From Owenia fusiformis (taxonomy: Eukaryota > Annelida > Polychaeta > Sabellida > Oweniidae): 64,000 nucleotides of DNA. Shown here piece by piece: positions 11,401 through 19,212 of the stretch (position 1 is its first letter; the number at the start of each line of letters is the position of its first letter). The stretch is taken from positions 13,893,375 through 13,957,374 of the forward strand of contig CAIIXF020000005.1 in NCBI GenBank assembly GCA_903813345.2, read 5' to 3'. The notes below the pieces were generated by a model. The model was given only the letters and a program-made list of their open reading frames with translations, ran no database searches and had not been told where the DNA came from. The translations under genes were made by a program, and so were the position numbers.

Positions 11401-13385
11401 ATACGATGCTAAAATATTTTAGCTGTATCTTAAATTAATTTTGAAATAAGGTTGCCATGGTAACCTGTATTTAGGGTAGGCAGGTCAGTTAAATTATAAC
11501 ATCTAAAATAGATAAATATGTTAATTTAATCATTCCTCGGTACCTATTTTAAGCAGATCAAACGCATCTTCCAGTCATTGTCAACCATTCATTGATCTGT
11601 TCCATACCCCTGTTGCCCTTATTTGATAATTTATAGAGTGGCATAGCTATCTATTCATAAGTAACATCTCAATTTATCGTAGTGTTATTCTCTGTCCGCA
11701 AGCTCTTCTTACAACCAGATTACAGATGATCTTCAACAGTGACCATGCTTTCCTCTTTACAATACTACCTATATATTCTTTATGCAGATATAACACCTTG
11801 CCCATGCACTTTATGAGTCCATGTATGTCTCTGAAAGTGTCCTCTTACTTATTCTTGAAAGAAAATCAAATCTAATGGTATTCCCTAATGTATCCGTTAA
11901 TGTGACACTCTGCATCAGCCACATTAACCTAATCTGACAATTTGATTTTTGGTGTGTCTCATAACATGTTATGTCAATTGGCCCATTCTGTCCTACAATT
12001 CTATTGTGATTTGTTGTGATGTTATAGTGAGCACATATAAACATTTGTTTAGCAACAAACAACGAGTAACAAAACCAAACTTTTTTAGAAAAATGCATGA
12101 TTTCCGCAAGCTTTAAAATAATTAAAATAACAAGTTATTTTGATATTTATATGCTATAATTAAATTGACCTGCCTACCCTTAATACAGGTTACCATGGCA
12201 GCCTTATCTCATTGATAATTTAAGATATAGCTATAATATCTTAGCATTGTATGTGTAATTACATAATCTATATTTTCTGAAAAAATGAGAGGGATATGTG
12301 AAAAAATCACAAAATGAGAGCATTTTTATCAGAATATATGGATCGCCCCTTGTATAGTTGATTTCAAATTATGTGAAGATACAAGATAGCATAGCAAATA
12401 TCCAACCCCAAAATCAACATTAAATCAATTTTAGCTGAATATTGTCCTATATCAGCAAATCAGCACCTTTGAGGACCAATCAGTTAGATTGAATGAAAGG
12501 TGACTTGCCACAATACTATAAACTGTACCATATCATTATTACCTTAGCAGTTTTAGTTCATCAGAATGTGGAATGGTTTAATGCAGTCAACTAATAATAT
12601 ACGACTTACAGTGCCATAGTAGTTTTACTTTTGCACTCAGTCAACCAAAATGAGGGATGTGTTCATGCATTTGTGCCACAGTAATACATCTATTACCCTT
12701 GCACTCAGTCAACCAAAATGAGGGATGTGTTCATGCATTTGTGCCACAGTAATACATGTATTACCTTTGCACTCAGTCAACTAGAATGAGGGGTGGCTTG
12801 GCGCAGTACTTTAAATTGTGCCATACATTATTGCCCCCCTCCCCTCATTATTATTACCTTAGCAGTCTCAGTCATGAGAACCATGGATGCCGTGCTGAAT
12901 GGTAGTTTGCCATCAACTTTACACAAATGAATCAATATACTGTAAGAGCCATACATCAGCACCCTGAAATAAAATGCAATAGGGAACACTAGTCATTTTG
13001 ATACGCATTGTGCTTTCTGTAATGCAAACACAAGATGCTCAGATACAATGGTTATGAATCATAATATCTACATAGGCTTATTTTAAAATGTCTTATTCAA
13101 AATTCATGGCCTATTTCTGGATATTTCTGGACATTTCTGGTGATATTTATTATAACATTTTGATGAAGGCCTATTAAATAAATAATATAACTGGTATAAG
13201 AGGGCAGGATGACAAATCAATTTTGCAATCAAGAAATATGTTTTAACAACAAATCAAAACCATTTTGATAGACCTTACCCAACTAATAGCAAGAGTCTCC
13301 AAACTATGGGATTGAATGGTCTCTTCTGCTCCTCTGGAGTGGTGGCATGTTTGCTACCTAGCTCCAGATTGCTCCCTTCACCCAT
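2185..13385 (-). CDS. SLC35A4: SLC35A4-type nucleotide-sugar transporter (9 coding exons)
   Basis: Spliced CDS on the minus strand: 13385-13279, 12963-12858, 9873-9709, 9384-9326, 6855-6793, 5372-5225, 3499-3406, 3008-2953, 2400-2185. The exons sum to 1014 nt, 337 aa, with consistent phases and GT/AG borders. The product is a multi-span Golgi drug/metabolite-transporter-fold protein. Family membership rests on stretches I recognise from vertebrate SLC35A4: the exon 3 block INNNIAAVMQLHMDPATFQV, SGLAGVYSEYILKK, and KHGNNITRLFVV in the last exon. Length is close to the human protein (about 324 aa). SLC35A4 has been reported to carry CDP-ribitol; the substrate here is not known. As I recall, the human coding region is a single exon, so this intron-rich version is different. 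An acceptor-like CTCCTTCAG ends about 6 nt before the ATG, so a 5' UTR exon probably lies upstream. It is the most 3' of the four linked minus-strand sugar-related genes. Confidence 0.92.
2953..3008 (-). CDS. SLC35A4: SLC35A4 exon 8
   Basis: A 56-nt exon between ATTTTAG and GTACGT. Encodes FNLFQGYSTFVWISIIMQ, aligning with the LLEGFSGWAALVVLSQA region of the human protein. Confidence 0.88.
3162..3234 (-). repeat. tRNA-like fragment (SINE head or tRNA pseudogene)
   Basis: The minus strand reads TTTGTAGCTCAGCGGTATAGC, a good box A, followed about 30 nt later by GATTCGATCCC, a near-consensus box B. The flanking ends do not pair into an acceptor stem, so this is more likely a SINE head or decayed tRNA than a working gene. 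It lies in SLC35A4 intron 7. Confidence 0.5.
3401..5224. other. Intron 6 region, mostly without recognisable content
   Basis: Holds a short local duplication (about 3525-3560 and 3631-3666) and imperfect inverted ends at about 3915-3955 and 4505-4541 (ATACCAGTAT and TGCTTCTTTATTT) that could bound a roughly 620-bp degenerate element. A relic of a pogo-like end (GGCTTTACTGTA) lies at about 4960. No coding signal beyond exon 7 at its edge. Confidence 0.4.
3406..3499 (-). CDS. SLC35A4: SLC35A4 exon 7
   Basis: A 94-nt exon between TTTTTCAG and GTGACA. Encodes SIHLQNIMLYTFGIMLN, matching LALQNLFLYTFGVLLN of the family. Confidence 0.9.
5225..5372 (-). CDS. SLC35A4: SLC35A4 exon 6
   Basis: A 148-nt exon between TTTCAG and GTAAGT. 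Contains a luminal/cytosolic loop and the conserved SGLAGVYSEYILKK segment. Confidence 0.92.
5413..5575. mobile_element. MITE, family with TCACATTTG / CAAATGTGA ends
   Basis: About 163 bp with inverted ends GCCTCAGTCACATTTG and CAAATGTGACTGAGGC. The same terminal motif with different interiors bounds the elements at 36031-36165 and 36301-36450. Non-autonomous, no ORF. Confidence 0.75.
5848..6076. repeat. Tandem copies of a ~122-bp unit with pogo-like ends
   Basis: Two adjacent copies (5848-5953 and 5954-6076), each containing ACCTCT...GAACACC and ending GGTTTTACTGTATAACAAG then ATGTAGTAAAAAGGCTGAC. A third copy (6648-6765) is separated from them by the TTAA-flanked element. The AGGTTTTACTG end is the mirror of CAGTAAAACCT, a terminal motif common to pogo/Tigger-type transposons. 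Confidence 0.7.
6077..6647. mobile_element. TTAA-flanked foldback MITE (~570 bp)
   Basis: Flanked on both sides by TTAA. The arms are inverted copies over more than 100 bp each: AGGGATATTCCTGGCCAGACC at the left, and the complement AGGTATACTCCTTGCCAGACC at the right. Inner blocks (GAAGTGATGTCAT...GACTCTCAACTTT) are also mirrored, so most of the element is a hairpin. It sits in the third copy of the 122-bp tandem repeat, which gives the empty site. TTAA target duplication fits piggyBac-type or Kolobok-type transposition. Confidence 0.75.
6793..6855 (-). CDS. SLC35A4: SLC35A4 exon 5
   Basis: A 63-nt exon between TTTCAG and GTAGAT. Encodes a hydrophobic helix (WVALFMLAFAGVAN). Confidence 0.87.
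7712..9061. mobile_element. pogo-like non-autonomous element (1.35 kb, TA target site)
   Basis: Bounded by CAGTAAAACCTGT at the left and its inverted copy ACAGGTTTTACTG at the right, each next to TA. Subterminal copies of TCCGAACACC / GGTGTTCGGA are also inverted. No transposase is visible. The interior carries a direct duplication (about 8301-8470 and 8521-8690). The element interrupts one unit of a short tandem repeat that continues on both sides. Confidence 0.8.
8301..8690. repeat. Direct duplication (~170 bp, offset 220) inside the pogo-like element
   Basis: The stretch starting AATCTTGTCTGCAAATGTCG at 8301 recurs at 8521 with few differences, through AATTTACAATAAGGATAAACC. The spacer between the copies is about 50 bp. 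Confidence 0.85.
9062..9176. repeat. Short tandem repeat interrupted by the pogo-like element
   Basis: Units of about 58 bp containing CTGACATTTTAGAACTAGAAAT then TACAAAACTTCTAGG. A half unit (7686-7711) lies on the far side of the 7712-9061 element, showing the insertion point. Confidence 0.75.
9203..9290 (-). repeat. tRNA-derived SINE fragment
   Basis: The minus strand contains GTGGGTTCAATTCCCAC, an intact five-pair T-arm with box B, and a diverged box A region upstream. No full cloverleaf can be drawn, so it is called a SINE fragment, not a tRNA gene. Confidence 0.5.
9326..9384 (-). CDS. SLC35A4: SLC35A4 exon 4
   Basis: A 59-nt exon with acceptor TTCCAG and donor GTAAGT. Encodes VLSNMKILSTAVLYRLIIK, matching QVLSNLKIGSTAVLYCLCL of the human protein. 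Confidence 0.9.
9709..9873 (-). CDS. SLC35A4: SLC35A4 exon 3
   Basis: A 165-nt exon in phase 0, preceded by TTTTTTAG. It carries the most diagnostic family block (INNNIAAV...DPATFQ). The donor is GTTTGT, inside a (GTTT)n microsatellite. Confidence 0.92.
11301..12352. mobile_element. Large MITE with ~210-bp terminal inverted repeats
   Basis: Left end CAAGGGGCGATCCATATATT and right end its exact inverted copy. The match extends about 210 bp inward at roughly 90 percent identity, through GCCATGGTAACCTGTATT and GGGTAGGCAGGTCA. TA lies just outside both ends (TACAAGG / CCTTGTA). The interior has no transposase. Located in SLC35A4 intron 2. Confidence 0.82.
12536..12857. repeat. Tandem array of copies of SLC35A4 exon 2 donor region
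   Basis: On the minus strand, units contain GACTGAG(T/A)...GC(T)AAGGTAATA, matching the true exon border GACTGAGACTGCTAAG|GTAATA. Two units (about 75 bp period, near 12633-12782) are almost identical; further degenerate units lie at 12536-12632. The array lies immediately downstream of the exon in intron 2. Confidence 0.75.
12858..12963 (-). CDS. SLC35A4: SLC35A4 exon 2
   Basis: Acceptor TTTCAG, donor GTAATA. Encodes TM1 and the following loop (LMYGSYSILIHLCKVDGKLP), aligning with MYGAHAPLLALCHVDGRVP of the human protein. Degenerate copies of its 3' end and donor form a tandem array in the intron that follows. Confidence 0.9.
13279..13385 (-). CDS. SLC35A4: SLC35A4 exon 1 (start exon)
   Basis: Starts at the ATG at 13385-13383 and encodes a 35-residue hydrophilic N-terminus leading into TM1 (VWRLLLLVG). 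It ends with the donor GTAAGG, leaving two bases of a Gly codon. Confidence 0.9.
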
Positions 13386-14955
13386 GTTGCTCCTGAAGGA
13401 GAACTCTCTCTCTCAATGAAGGCTCCCTTGAGTCTTAATCGTCACAATGTCAATTCAGTTCCGCTCTGATGTGTTGGTACGAACACTATAAAAACATTTA
13501 TTTGGCATGTATCAATAATATGCATGTTAATTGATAATACAACTCCCATATGTTGTGTTATACCTAATGCCCCTTTATTATATGTAGATAATTATAGTTG
13601 TTGGCAAAGAAGTACAATATACATATGTATTATATATTACCATCAAAGTTCAATGCATCCATCTGAATCAGTTATTACTGACCTGACTGTGTAACCCTTT
13701 CCTGCCCTCTGTGGAACATTTACTAATTATTATTTTATTTAAAGTTCAGGTGATACAATATTTGGAATAAAACACCTTCTAGGCAATTGGGGATATTGTC
13801 ACAAAAAAGCCTAAAAATAACTAAAATAAACCCTGTGTTATACAACTGATTTTGGTTAGGGAGTTGACAGTGGGAAAACCAGAGACTTATGAAAGCTTAA
13901 GCCACATGGATTATTGTCGACCTCTCTCATCATATTTCTACCACATTGCAAATTCTTTAAGTGGTTTAATCTCCTATTCTGACCTTGAAATCCCTAACAT
14001 TTTTGTTCTTAAGTGTCTTGCTACCACTTTAATAACTGGGTAAAATATGAAATGTAAAATCATTAAAACCATTGAAACCAAACATAAATATTATTTATTG
14101 AAATGATCGTCACGAAACATCAACCCCGTTTTGAGTCATCATAACATTGTACTTTTAGTTCATACATACAAGAATCATGTCTCAAGGATTATTTTTTGAA
14201 AACAAATACTAAATAAAATAGAGAACAATTTTTTATATTATTCTAGCTTATTGTGTGTCTAAGGGCAATGACTTAGAAATCATTAAAAGTAGGCTAGTCA
14301 ATGGGTAAAAAGAGGAGTGAAAAATCCCATATCAAAAACAAATTATTAGGCTAAATCACTCCTTATTTGGAATGTTTCATGATTAACGTTCACCTGAGGC
14401 AAAAACCCAAATTTTCAGATTTTTATAGTAATGCTAAATGTAAAATTGTTATTCTTTATTGTCAATCTATATATAAGTGCCTTTCAAAAATGAAAAACAT
14501 CGTTGACCTCTGCAGCATTACACTTTAAAAATTAACCATGTACTAAATGTTATTTACTCATGGAGACTTTTTTTGATGGATGACTATTTCACCCTCGGTC
14601 ATAAATCCATTCAAACCCATCAATTCAAACCAAGAAAATCAAGCAGAAAAAACATGTTTTAATGGTCAATACCACCTCGTTTCATCAAGCTCTGGACCTG
14701 TCCTACATGACTGAGCGTGGGAACCGACAATTGGTCAATATTAAAAGATATGTATGCATATAAAACTGGGTCAACAATAGCGTCAGAGAAAATGGCCATA
14801 TATAAAAAATTGTCATTCTAGAGAAGAATATAATGAATATATCTTTTAAGAAGCAAAGTCAAATAAATGCAAAAAAGTGTATTAGATGGAGAGGCGATTA
14901 ATTCTACATTATAGTTATCATCTTTAACATATAGCTCTTACATATATCCAGTGTA
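13386..14955. other. Intergenic region upstream of SLC35A4
   Basis: Includes the presumed SLC35A4 5' UTR (13386-13396, acceptor-like sequence). I see no further gene. No intact ORF of about 100 codons resembling the vertebrate SLC35A4 upstream microprotein is present on the minus strand. Confidence 0.45.
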
Positions 14956-14956
14956 T

Positions 14957-15078
14957 TACAGTAATTACAAGAGGAGGAATATCCCAGAATTCATAGATGA
15001 GCCTATCTCCATGAAAGACGATCCTCCATAGGTTCACCTATGTATTCTGGGATATACCCTCCACTTAGTGATTACAGA
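14957..15078. mobile_element. Short foldback MITE (~120 bp)
   Basis: Left arm ACAGTAATTACAAG...ATATCCCAGAATTCATAG, right arm the imperfect inverted copy CTATGTATTCTGGGATATAC...GTGATTACAG. No ORF. Confidence 0.65.
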
Positions 15079-15812
15079 TGAGGCTCGAGTTACCTGGAGA
15101 CACCGTGAATATATTCTCTTGGTATTTAACAATTATGTGAACTGCAAAACAAGGAAATGCTTGATAAGAATCTATGAGATTCAGGTAGTGAAGATTCCGC
15201 TCAAATATAAATAAAAATGCAAATAAATTGAATCGTTTGATTAAACTTTAGAAAATAGGAGGTATAAGAAGATGGAGATGGATATTTTAAGAATGGGTTA
15301 CCATCATTTCATTAGGAGCAGACAATCAATAAACACAAATTACGTTTCAGGTTCTCGCATGTCTCATTCTTTAACTACTGTACTTTACATATTATCAGTT
15401 CCATATATCTTTCTACACACCCCATTACCAATAAAGATATTAGTTAGTCACACAATAGTTTAGTCTAACCTTAACCGGCAGTAAATGTCAAAATTAAGGG
15501 CTTTTGATAAAAGAAAATACTATTATGGTCAATTCAATTTTTTAGAGTGTCTACATATTGCTTTATCAAATACTTGTCAAAATAAACTGTTCTACTGCAG
15601 TTCTAGAAATTAATCAATTGACCAACATAAAAACATCCCTTTTGTTGCAATGATGCTCAATATTTTCTAGCTTTGTGGCAAGGCCCTATACATTAAATTA
15701 TTTATGAAGAATAATATGAATGCAATGTAATATTCAACAATGCCATTAAAGAACATTGAAATTCCATTTCTTTTCATATTTCTGTTTCCCTAGATACAAG
15801 TACATTCTCCAA

Positions 15813-16084
15813 TATTATCCTACACTTAGTGTACTAAATGTATAATAACATTAAAAAATAAATTTGATATTTATTAGCAAAATGAATAATCGGAGGATAT
15901 TGTGATGATATACTCCGGGCGGAGGATATCGTGACGATATACTCCGGAAAACCCAATATGTGGAGGATATTGTGACGATATACTCTGCTTGTTGATTTCC
16001 CGCCAAATTGACTCTATTTGGCATGAAATTCATTTTGCAATGATATTATACATTTAGTACACTCCTTGTAAGTGTAGGATAATA
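15813..16084. mobile_element. MITE with three internal hairpins
   Basis: Terminal inverted repeats: TTATCCTACACTTAGTGTAC at the left and an inverted, slightly diverged copy ending GTGTAGGATAATAA at the right. Inside are three copies of a short palindrome GGAGGATATTGTGA(C/T)GATATACTC(C) (15893-15986). Confidence 0.75.
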
Positions 16085-16087
16085 AGA

Positions 16088-16230
16088 ACATCCTATGATT
16101 TTTTTTCAGAATATCATTTTAATCTACTCGGTGATATTGATATATGCACTCGCTCGCTTTGCTCTCTCGTGCAGATATCAATATCGCCTCGTAGATAAAA
16201 ACGATATTCCTCAAAATCATAGGATATCCT
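16088..16230. mobile_element. Foldback MITE directly beside the previous one
   Basis: Arms ATCCTATGATTTT and AAAATCATAGGAT, with inner arms ATATTGATAT / ATATCAATAT. About 143 bp folds into one hairpin around CACTCGCTCGCTTTGCTCTC. Confidence 0.7.
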
Positions 16231-16239
16231 ATAAATATG

Positions 16240-17600
16240 AGACAATAATACTTCATATCAGCTTATTTGAGCTTATTTGAAGGGAAGAGTAACAACTCTC
16301 ATTTTATAGTGTGATGGTTATCATGTAATTGCTGCCCTTATGTAGGGAAGGTATATTATCAGATTTATAGTATAACTTCTCACCACCTGCCATAGGGTAC
16401 ATTAGACAGTGGTGTCTAATCTTGAAGGACAAGGCATTATATTCTCAAGTCCTTGTTTAAAAACAAACATTGAGGGTCTCAAACTTACTTTTTAACTGAA
16501 CTAGATCAAGTAGTCAATGTGGTCAATCTACCAAAAATACAATAGGACACAAATTTTTCTTAATCCATTTATTAAACTTTCTTATCATATAATTTTCCAA
16601 CAACTTGCTATATAAACCTTTATATATATATCAACAACAACATGTTTTCCACAAACATTGATGCAGCGAACAACCCCAAAAAAATATATTTTGTATTTTA
16701 TGTACAATTTTTGTTAATATTGATGCACCCCTTAAAGTGATACGTCTATACTGCTATATATAGATATAGGAGATTCAGGATATAGGAATTATCCAGGGGT
16801 AGGTAGATATACATGTATCAGATTCCCTATTACAAACCAACACTATATCACCTAGTACCTCTATATATGACATAACAAATCACCTTTCATATGTTATTGC
16901 TCTTGGGAGTATTATGCAAAGACAGAATAAACAAGTGTTAGATGCTAAACTATAAAAATAGTAATTTCATAAACTGTCAGAAGAATGCTCGTTCTGTTTT
17001 TTCATCCTTGGTTCAAGGGTATTTCACTTCTTTACTTTGCTGTACAGTATAGCAGTGAAGCCCGATCTTGAAGAAAGTGTTTTAACAATATACTGTTTTT
17101 GGATCTATTATACAGAGAGTGGGCCAAAAAGTCCATATTTTTTATTCGAAGATTTTTTTCAATTTTGTTTTATATTATGCTTTTTCTACTAATATTCCCA
17201 GTATATTGCACCAGAAGTATTGCCCTACATCAGAGTTTCTATGAATTTTCTTGCATAAAAAGCATGCAACAATGAGTTTTTGCTAGTACATTTGTAATTA
17301 GCAAGTTTTGGTTCTTATTAGATTGATACACCTTTAAAGGCCACAAAGATGACAGGGCCTTTAAAGGACAAAATGGCCTTAAAGGACCAGGATGACAAAC
17401 ACTGAACAGTAAAGCATGCTAGAGAAATCTCTGTATGCCTAATCTGGCATTAAGCCATAACACAGTCTTACATATAAATTGTCTTATACTATAAATGGAA
17501 TATTGGTGTCAATTTTGACGTCCAATTCATCAACACTATGTATCTGCAGTTTATATTCAGTCATATACAATTGATATCACAAAGTCTTAATCTGGAATGC
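16240..17600. other. Intergenic, no gene seen
   Basis: AT-rich, without coding signal. A small cluster of TTTAAAGG motifs lies at about 17330-17390. Confidence 0.5.
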
Positions 17601-17601
17601 T

Positions 17602-17607
17602 TTTATT
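17602..17607 (-). terminator. Probable poly(A) signal of the cytidylyltransferase-SDR gene
   Basis: The minus strand reads AATAAA about 60 nt after the TAA/TAG-terminated ORF ending at 17666, a normal distance for an animal polyadenylation signal. Confidence 0.5.
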
Positions 17608-17665
17608 TGGAATGTTAAGTCATAAATTGTCATGGAATGTCATTTGGAGAGACAAAGCTGTGAAA

Positions 17666-19093
17666 TTACTCCGTACTCAGACGTATAGTTGCTCCGCCAT
17701 CAACTACAAGAGATTGACCAATTACAAAAGAGGAATGCCTCCCGTCAGCTAAGAAATAAATTGCCTCAGCAATCTCAGATGGCTGACCAATTCTATTCAC
17801 GACGTGCTTGCTGCCAAGTGATGATATTAACTGATAGATGTCGCCACCAGCGACGTGACCACGACTGAGGCCACTGCGCAACATTCCGGTGTCTGTTGCT
17901 CCTGGAAGGACGGCATTCACACGGATGCTATCACGAGCATATTCCAGAGACATGGCGCGCGTGAGAACAGACACAGCTCCTTTTGAAGTGGCATATGAAA
18001 CAATACTTTCCGATGTTTGGTGTGCGTGAACTGAAGAAACATTGACGATGGAACCGCTGGATTTCTGCAGCATGTCGTGTGCGTATTTGCTAAGGAGGAA
18101 CATTGCTCTTGCGTTCACATTCATGGTACGATCCCAATCTTCGCATTCTGTGTCAACCACCTTTTTGCAGATCTGTATAGCTGCATTATTCACCAAGCAA
18201 TCAAGTCGTGTCTCAGTCGTCATCACGCTAGCTATTGCAGCCTGGCAATTTTCGGGTTTAGATATGTCAGTTTGGATAAAACGGTCCACATATGGCTGCT
18301 CGATATGTTTGATATCCATCCCGACCACGTACCATCCTTCTTGTTTGAATTTCATAGCAACGGCTGTTCCAATCCCTCCCCCTACACCAGTGATAAGAAC
18401 AACACGCCCTTCCATTGACTGATCATTTCGCATTTTCACCAGCAATCCAGCTTTTATGAAATCATCTTCCCAATCGATATCTGTACTCTCAATGTCGGAC
18501 ATTTTGATCATCATAGGCTTGGCTCCAATACGATGCTTGTGTTCTAGAAGACTGGCCTTGCTGAAGATATAGATACATGAGTTTTCTTCGTAGATTGGGT
18601 CCAGATCTTGGGTGGGTATCAATTCTTTAGGGTTATGATTCATAGCGCCACCATCCTTATTATACAGGCGTGTATGGTGAGTCATCACGGAAAAAGCGGA
18701 ATCATATCCCTCGTCATTATTCATAAACCGTTCCAGAGCGTCATCAATGGTTTTCACTGTGATCAAAGGATTCGTCACATGCGTCTGCAGGTAGTAATCA
18801 GCATCGTAATCATTCTTCGTTATGACGTTCATCAATAAGGCATTTGTGGGAACATCATCACCCTGTAGCTCCTTTGGACGTGGGTAGACCGTTACGTTGT
18901 TCTGGAAGTATTGTTCCAGCCCTTCAATAATCAGAGGAGAGTCGGTATCCACGACAACCTGGTTAATATGTTTACAGTCAAGCAGTGTCCTTATGACATA
19001 ATAGTACAGAGGCTTTCCCTCAAGAACTCTGTAGTTCTTTCCTGGAACTCTGCTCGAGTGGTGTTTAATCGGGACTATTGCGCACACCTTCAT
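17666..19093 (-). CDS. Cytidylyltransferase-SDR fusion (bacterial type)
   Basis: One uninterrupted ORF of 475 aa. Residues 1-about 222 are a NeuA-family cytidylyltransferase (CMP-acidic-sugar synthetase): VPIKHHSSRVPGKN (7-20), PRPKELQGDD (71-80), LQTHVTNPL (102-110), TQDLDPIYEENS (161-172) and the metal-binding pair in STDIDWEDDF (D205, D207). Residues about 229-475 are a classical short-chain dehydrogenase: TGVGGGIG (235-242), NNA (302-304), N327, S353/S354, Y367 and K371, then PGATDTGM; all catalytic positions are kept. The likely role is cytosolic or nuclear synthesis of a CMP-sugar plus an NAD(P)-dependent redox step; substrate unknown. It is not IspD/CRPPA: the signature is NeuA type. 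The domain pair recalls PtmB/PtmA of Campylobacter legionaminate loci. ATG at 19093 is the first residue of the conserved domain. A splice acceptor (CTACTTTCAG, ending at 19213) indicates a 5' UTR intron. Neighbours on the same strand are a 2-hydroxyacid dehydrogenase and SLC35A4. Confidence 0.9.
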   Translation of the reverse strand: MKVCAIVPIKHHSSRVPGKNYRVLEGKPLYYYVIRTLLDCKHINQVVVDTDSPLIIEGLEQYFQNNVTVYPRPKELQGDDVPTNALLMNVITKNDYDADYYLQTHVTNPLITVKTIDDALERFMNNDEGYDSAFSVMTHHTRLYNKDGGAMNHNPKELIPTQDLDPIYEENSCIYIFSKASLLEHKHRIGAKPMMIKMSDIESTDIDWEDDFIKAGLLVKMRNDQSMEGRVVLITGVGGGIGTAVAMKFKQEGWYVVGMDIKHIEQPYVDRFIQTDISKPENCQAAIASVMTTETRLDCLVNNAAIQICKKVVDTECEDWDRTMNVNARAMFLLSKYAHDMLQKSSGSIVNVSSVHAHQTSESIVSYATSKGAVSVLTRAMSLEYARDSIRVNAVLPGATDTGMLRSGLSRGHVAGGDIYQLISSLGSKHVVNRIGQPSEIAEAIYFLADGRHSSFVIGQSLVVDGGATIRLSTE

Positions 19094-19106
19094 GATTACA
19101 CGTATA

Positions 19107-19212
19107 AATGGTGGTTGCTAATGTATAGATGGTGGTTGCTAATGTATAGATGGTGGTTGCCAACGTACAGATGGTGGTTGCTATGTGATAGTAGTAACTA
19201 CTAAAGGCAGCT
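19107..19212 (-). repeat. 5' UTR exon with four 21-bp repeats
   Basis: Between the acceptor TTTCAG (19215-19213) and the ATG lie four copies of GCAACCACCATCTATACATTA on the minus strand (about 19107-19190). None contains an upstream ATG. The repeated leader could be a structured or expandable UTR. Confidence 0.65.

Noticed and set aside
2185-13385. SLC35A1 (CMP-sialate transporter) identity
   Set aside because: Conserved blocks match SLC35A4 (INNN...MDPATFQV, KHGNNITRLFVV) better than the SLC35A1-3 group as I know them.
13386-17600. Upstream microprotein ORF of vertebrate SLC35A4 type
   Set aside because: No ORF of suitable length or with the expected motif seen on the minus strand; it may be split by introns or absent.
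17666-18410. IspD/CRPPA (CDP-ribitol) identity for the fusion gene
   Set aside because: The N-terminal signature is RVPGKN and the DID pair of NeuA-type enzymes, not the IspD G-x-G-x-R-M-G type; the SDR half is a complete classical SDR.
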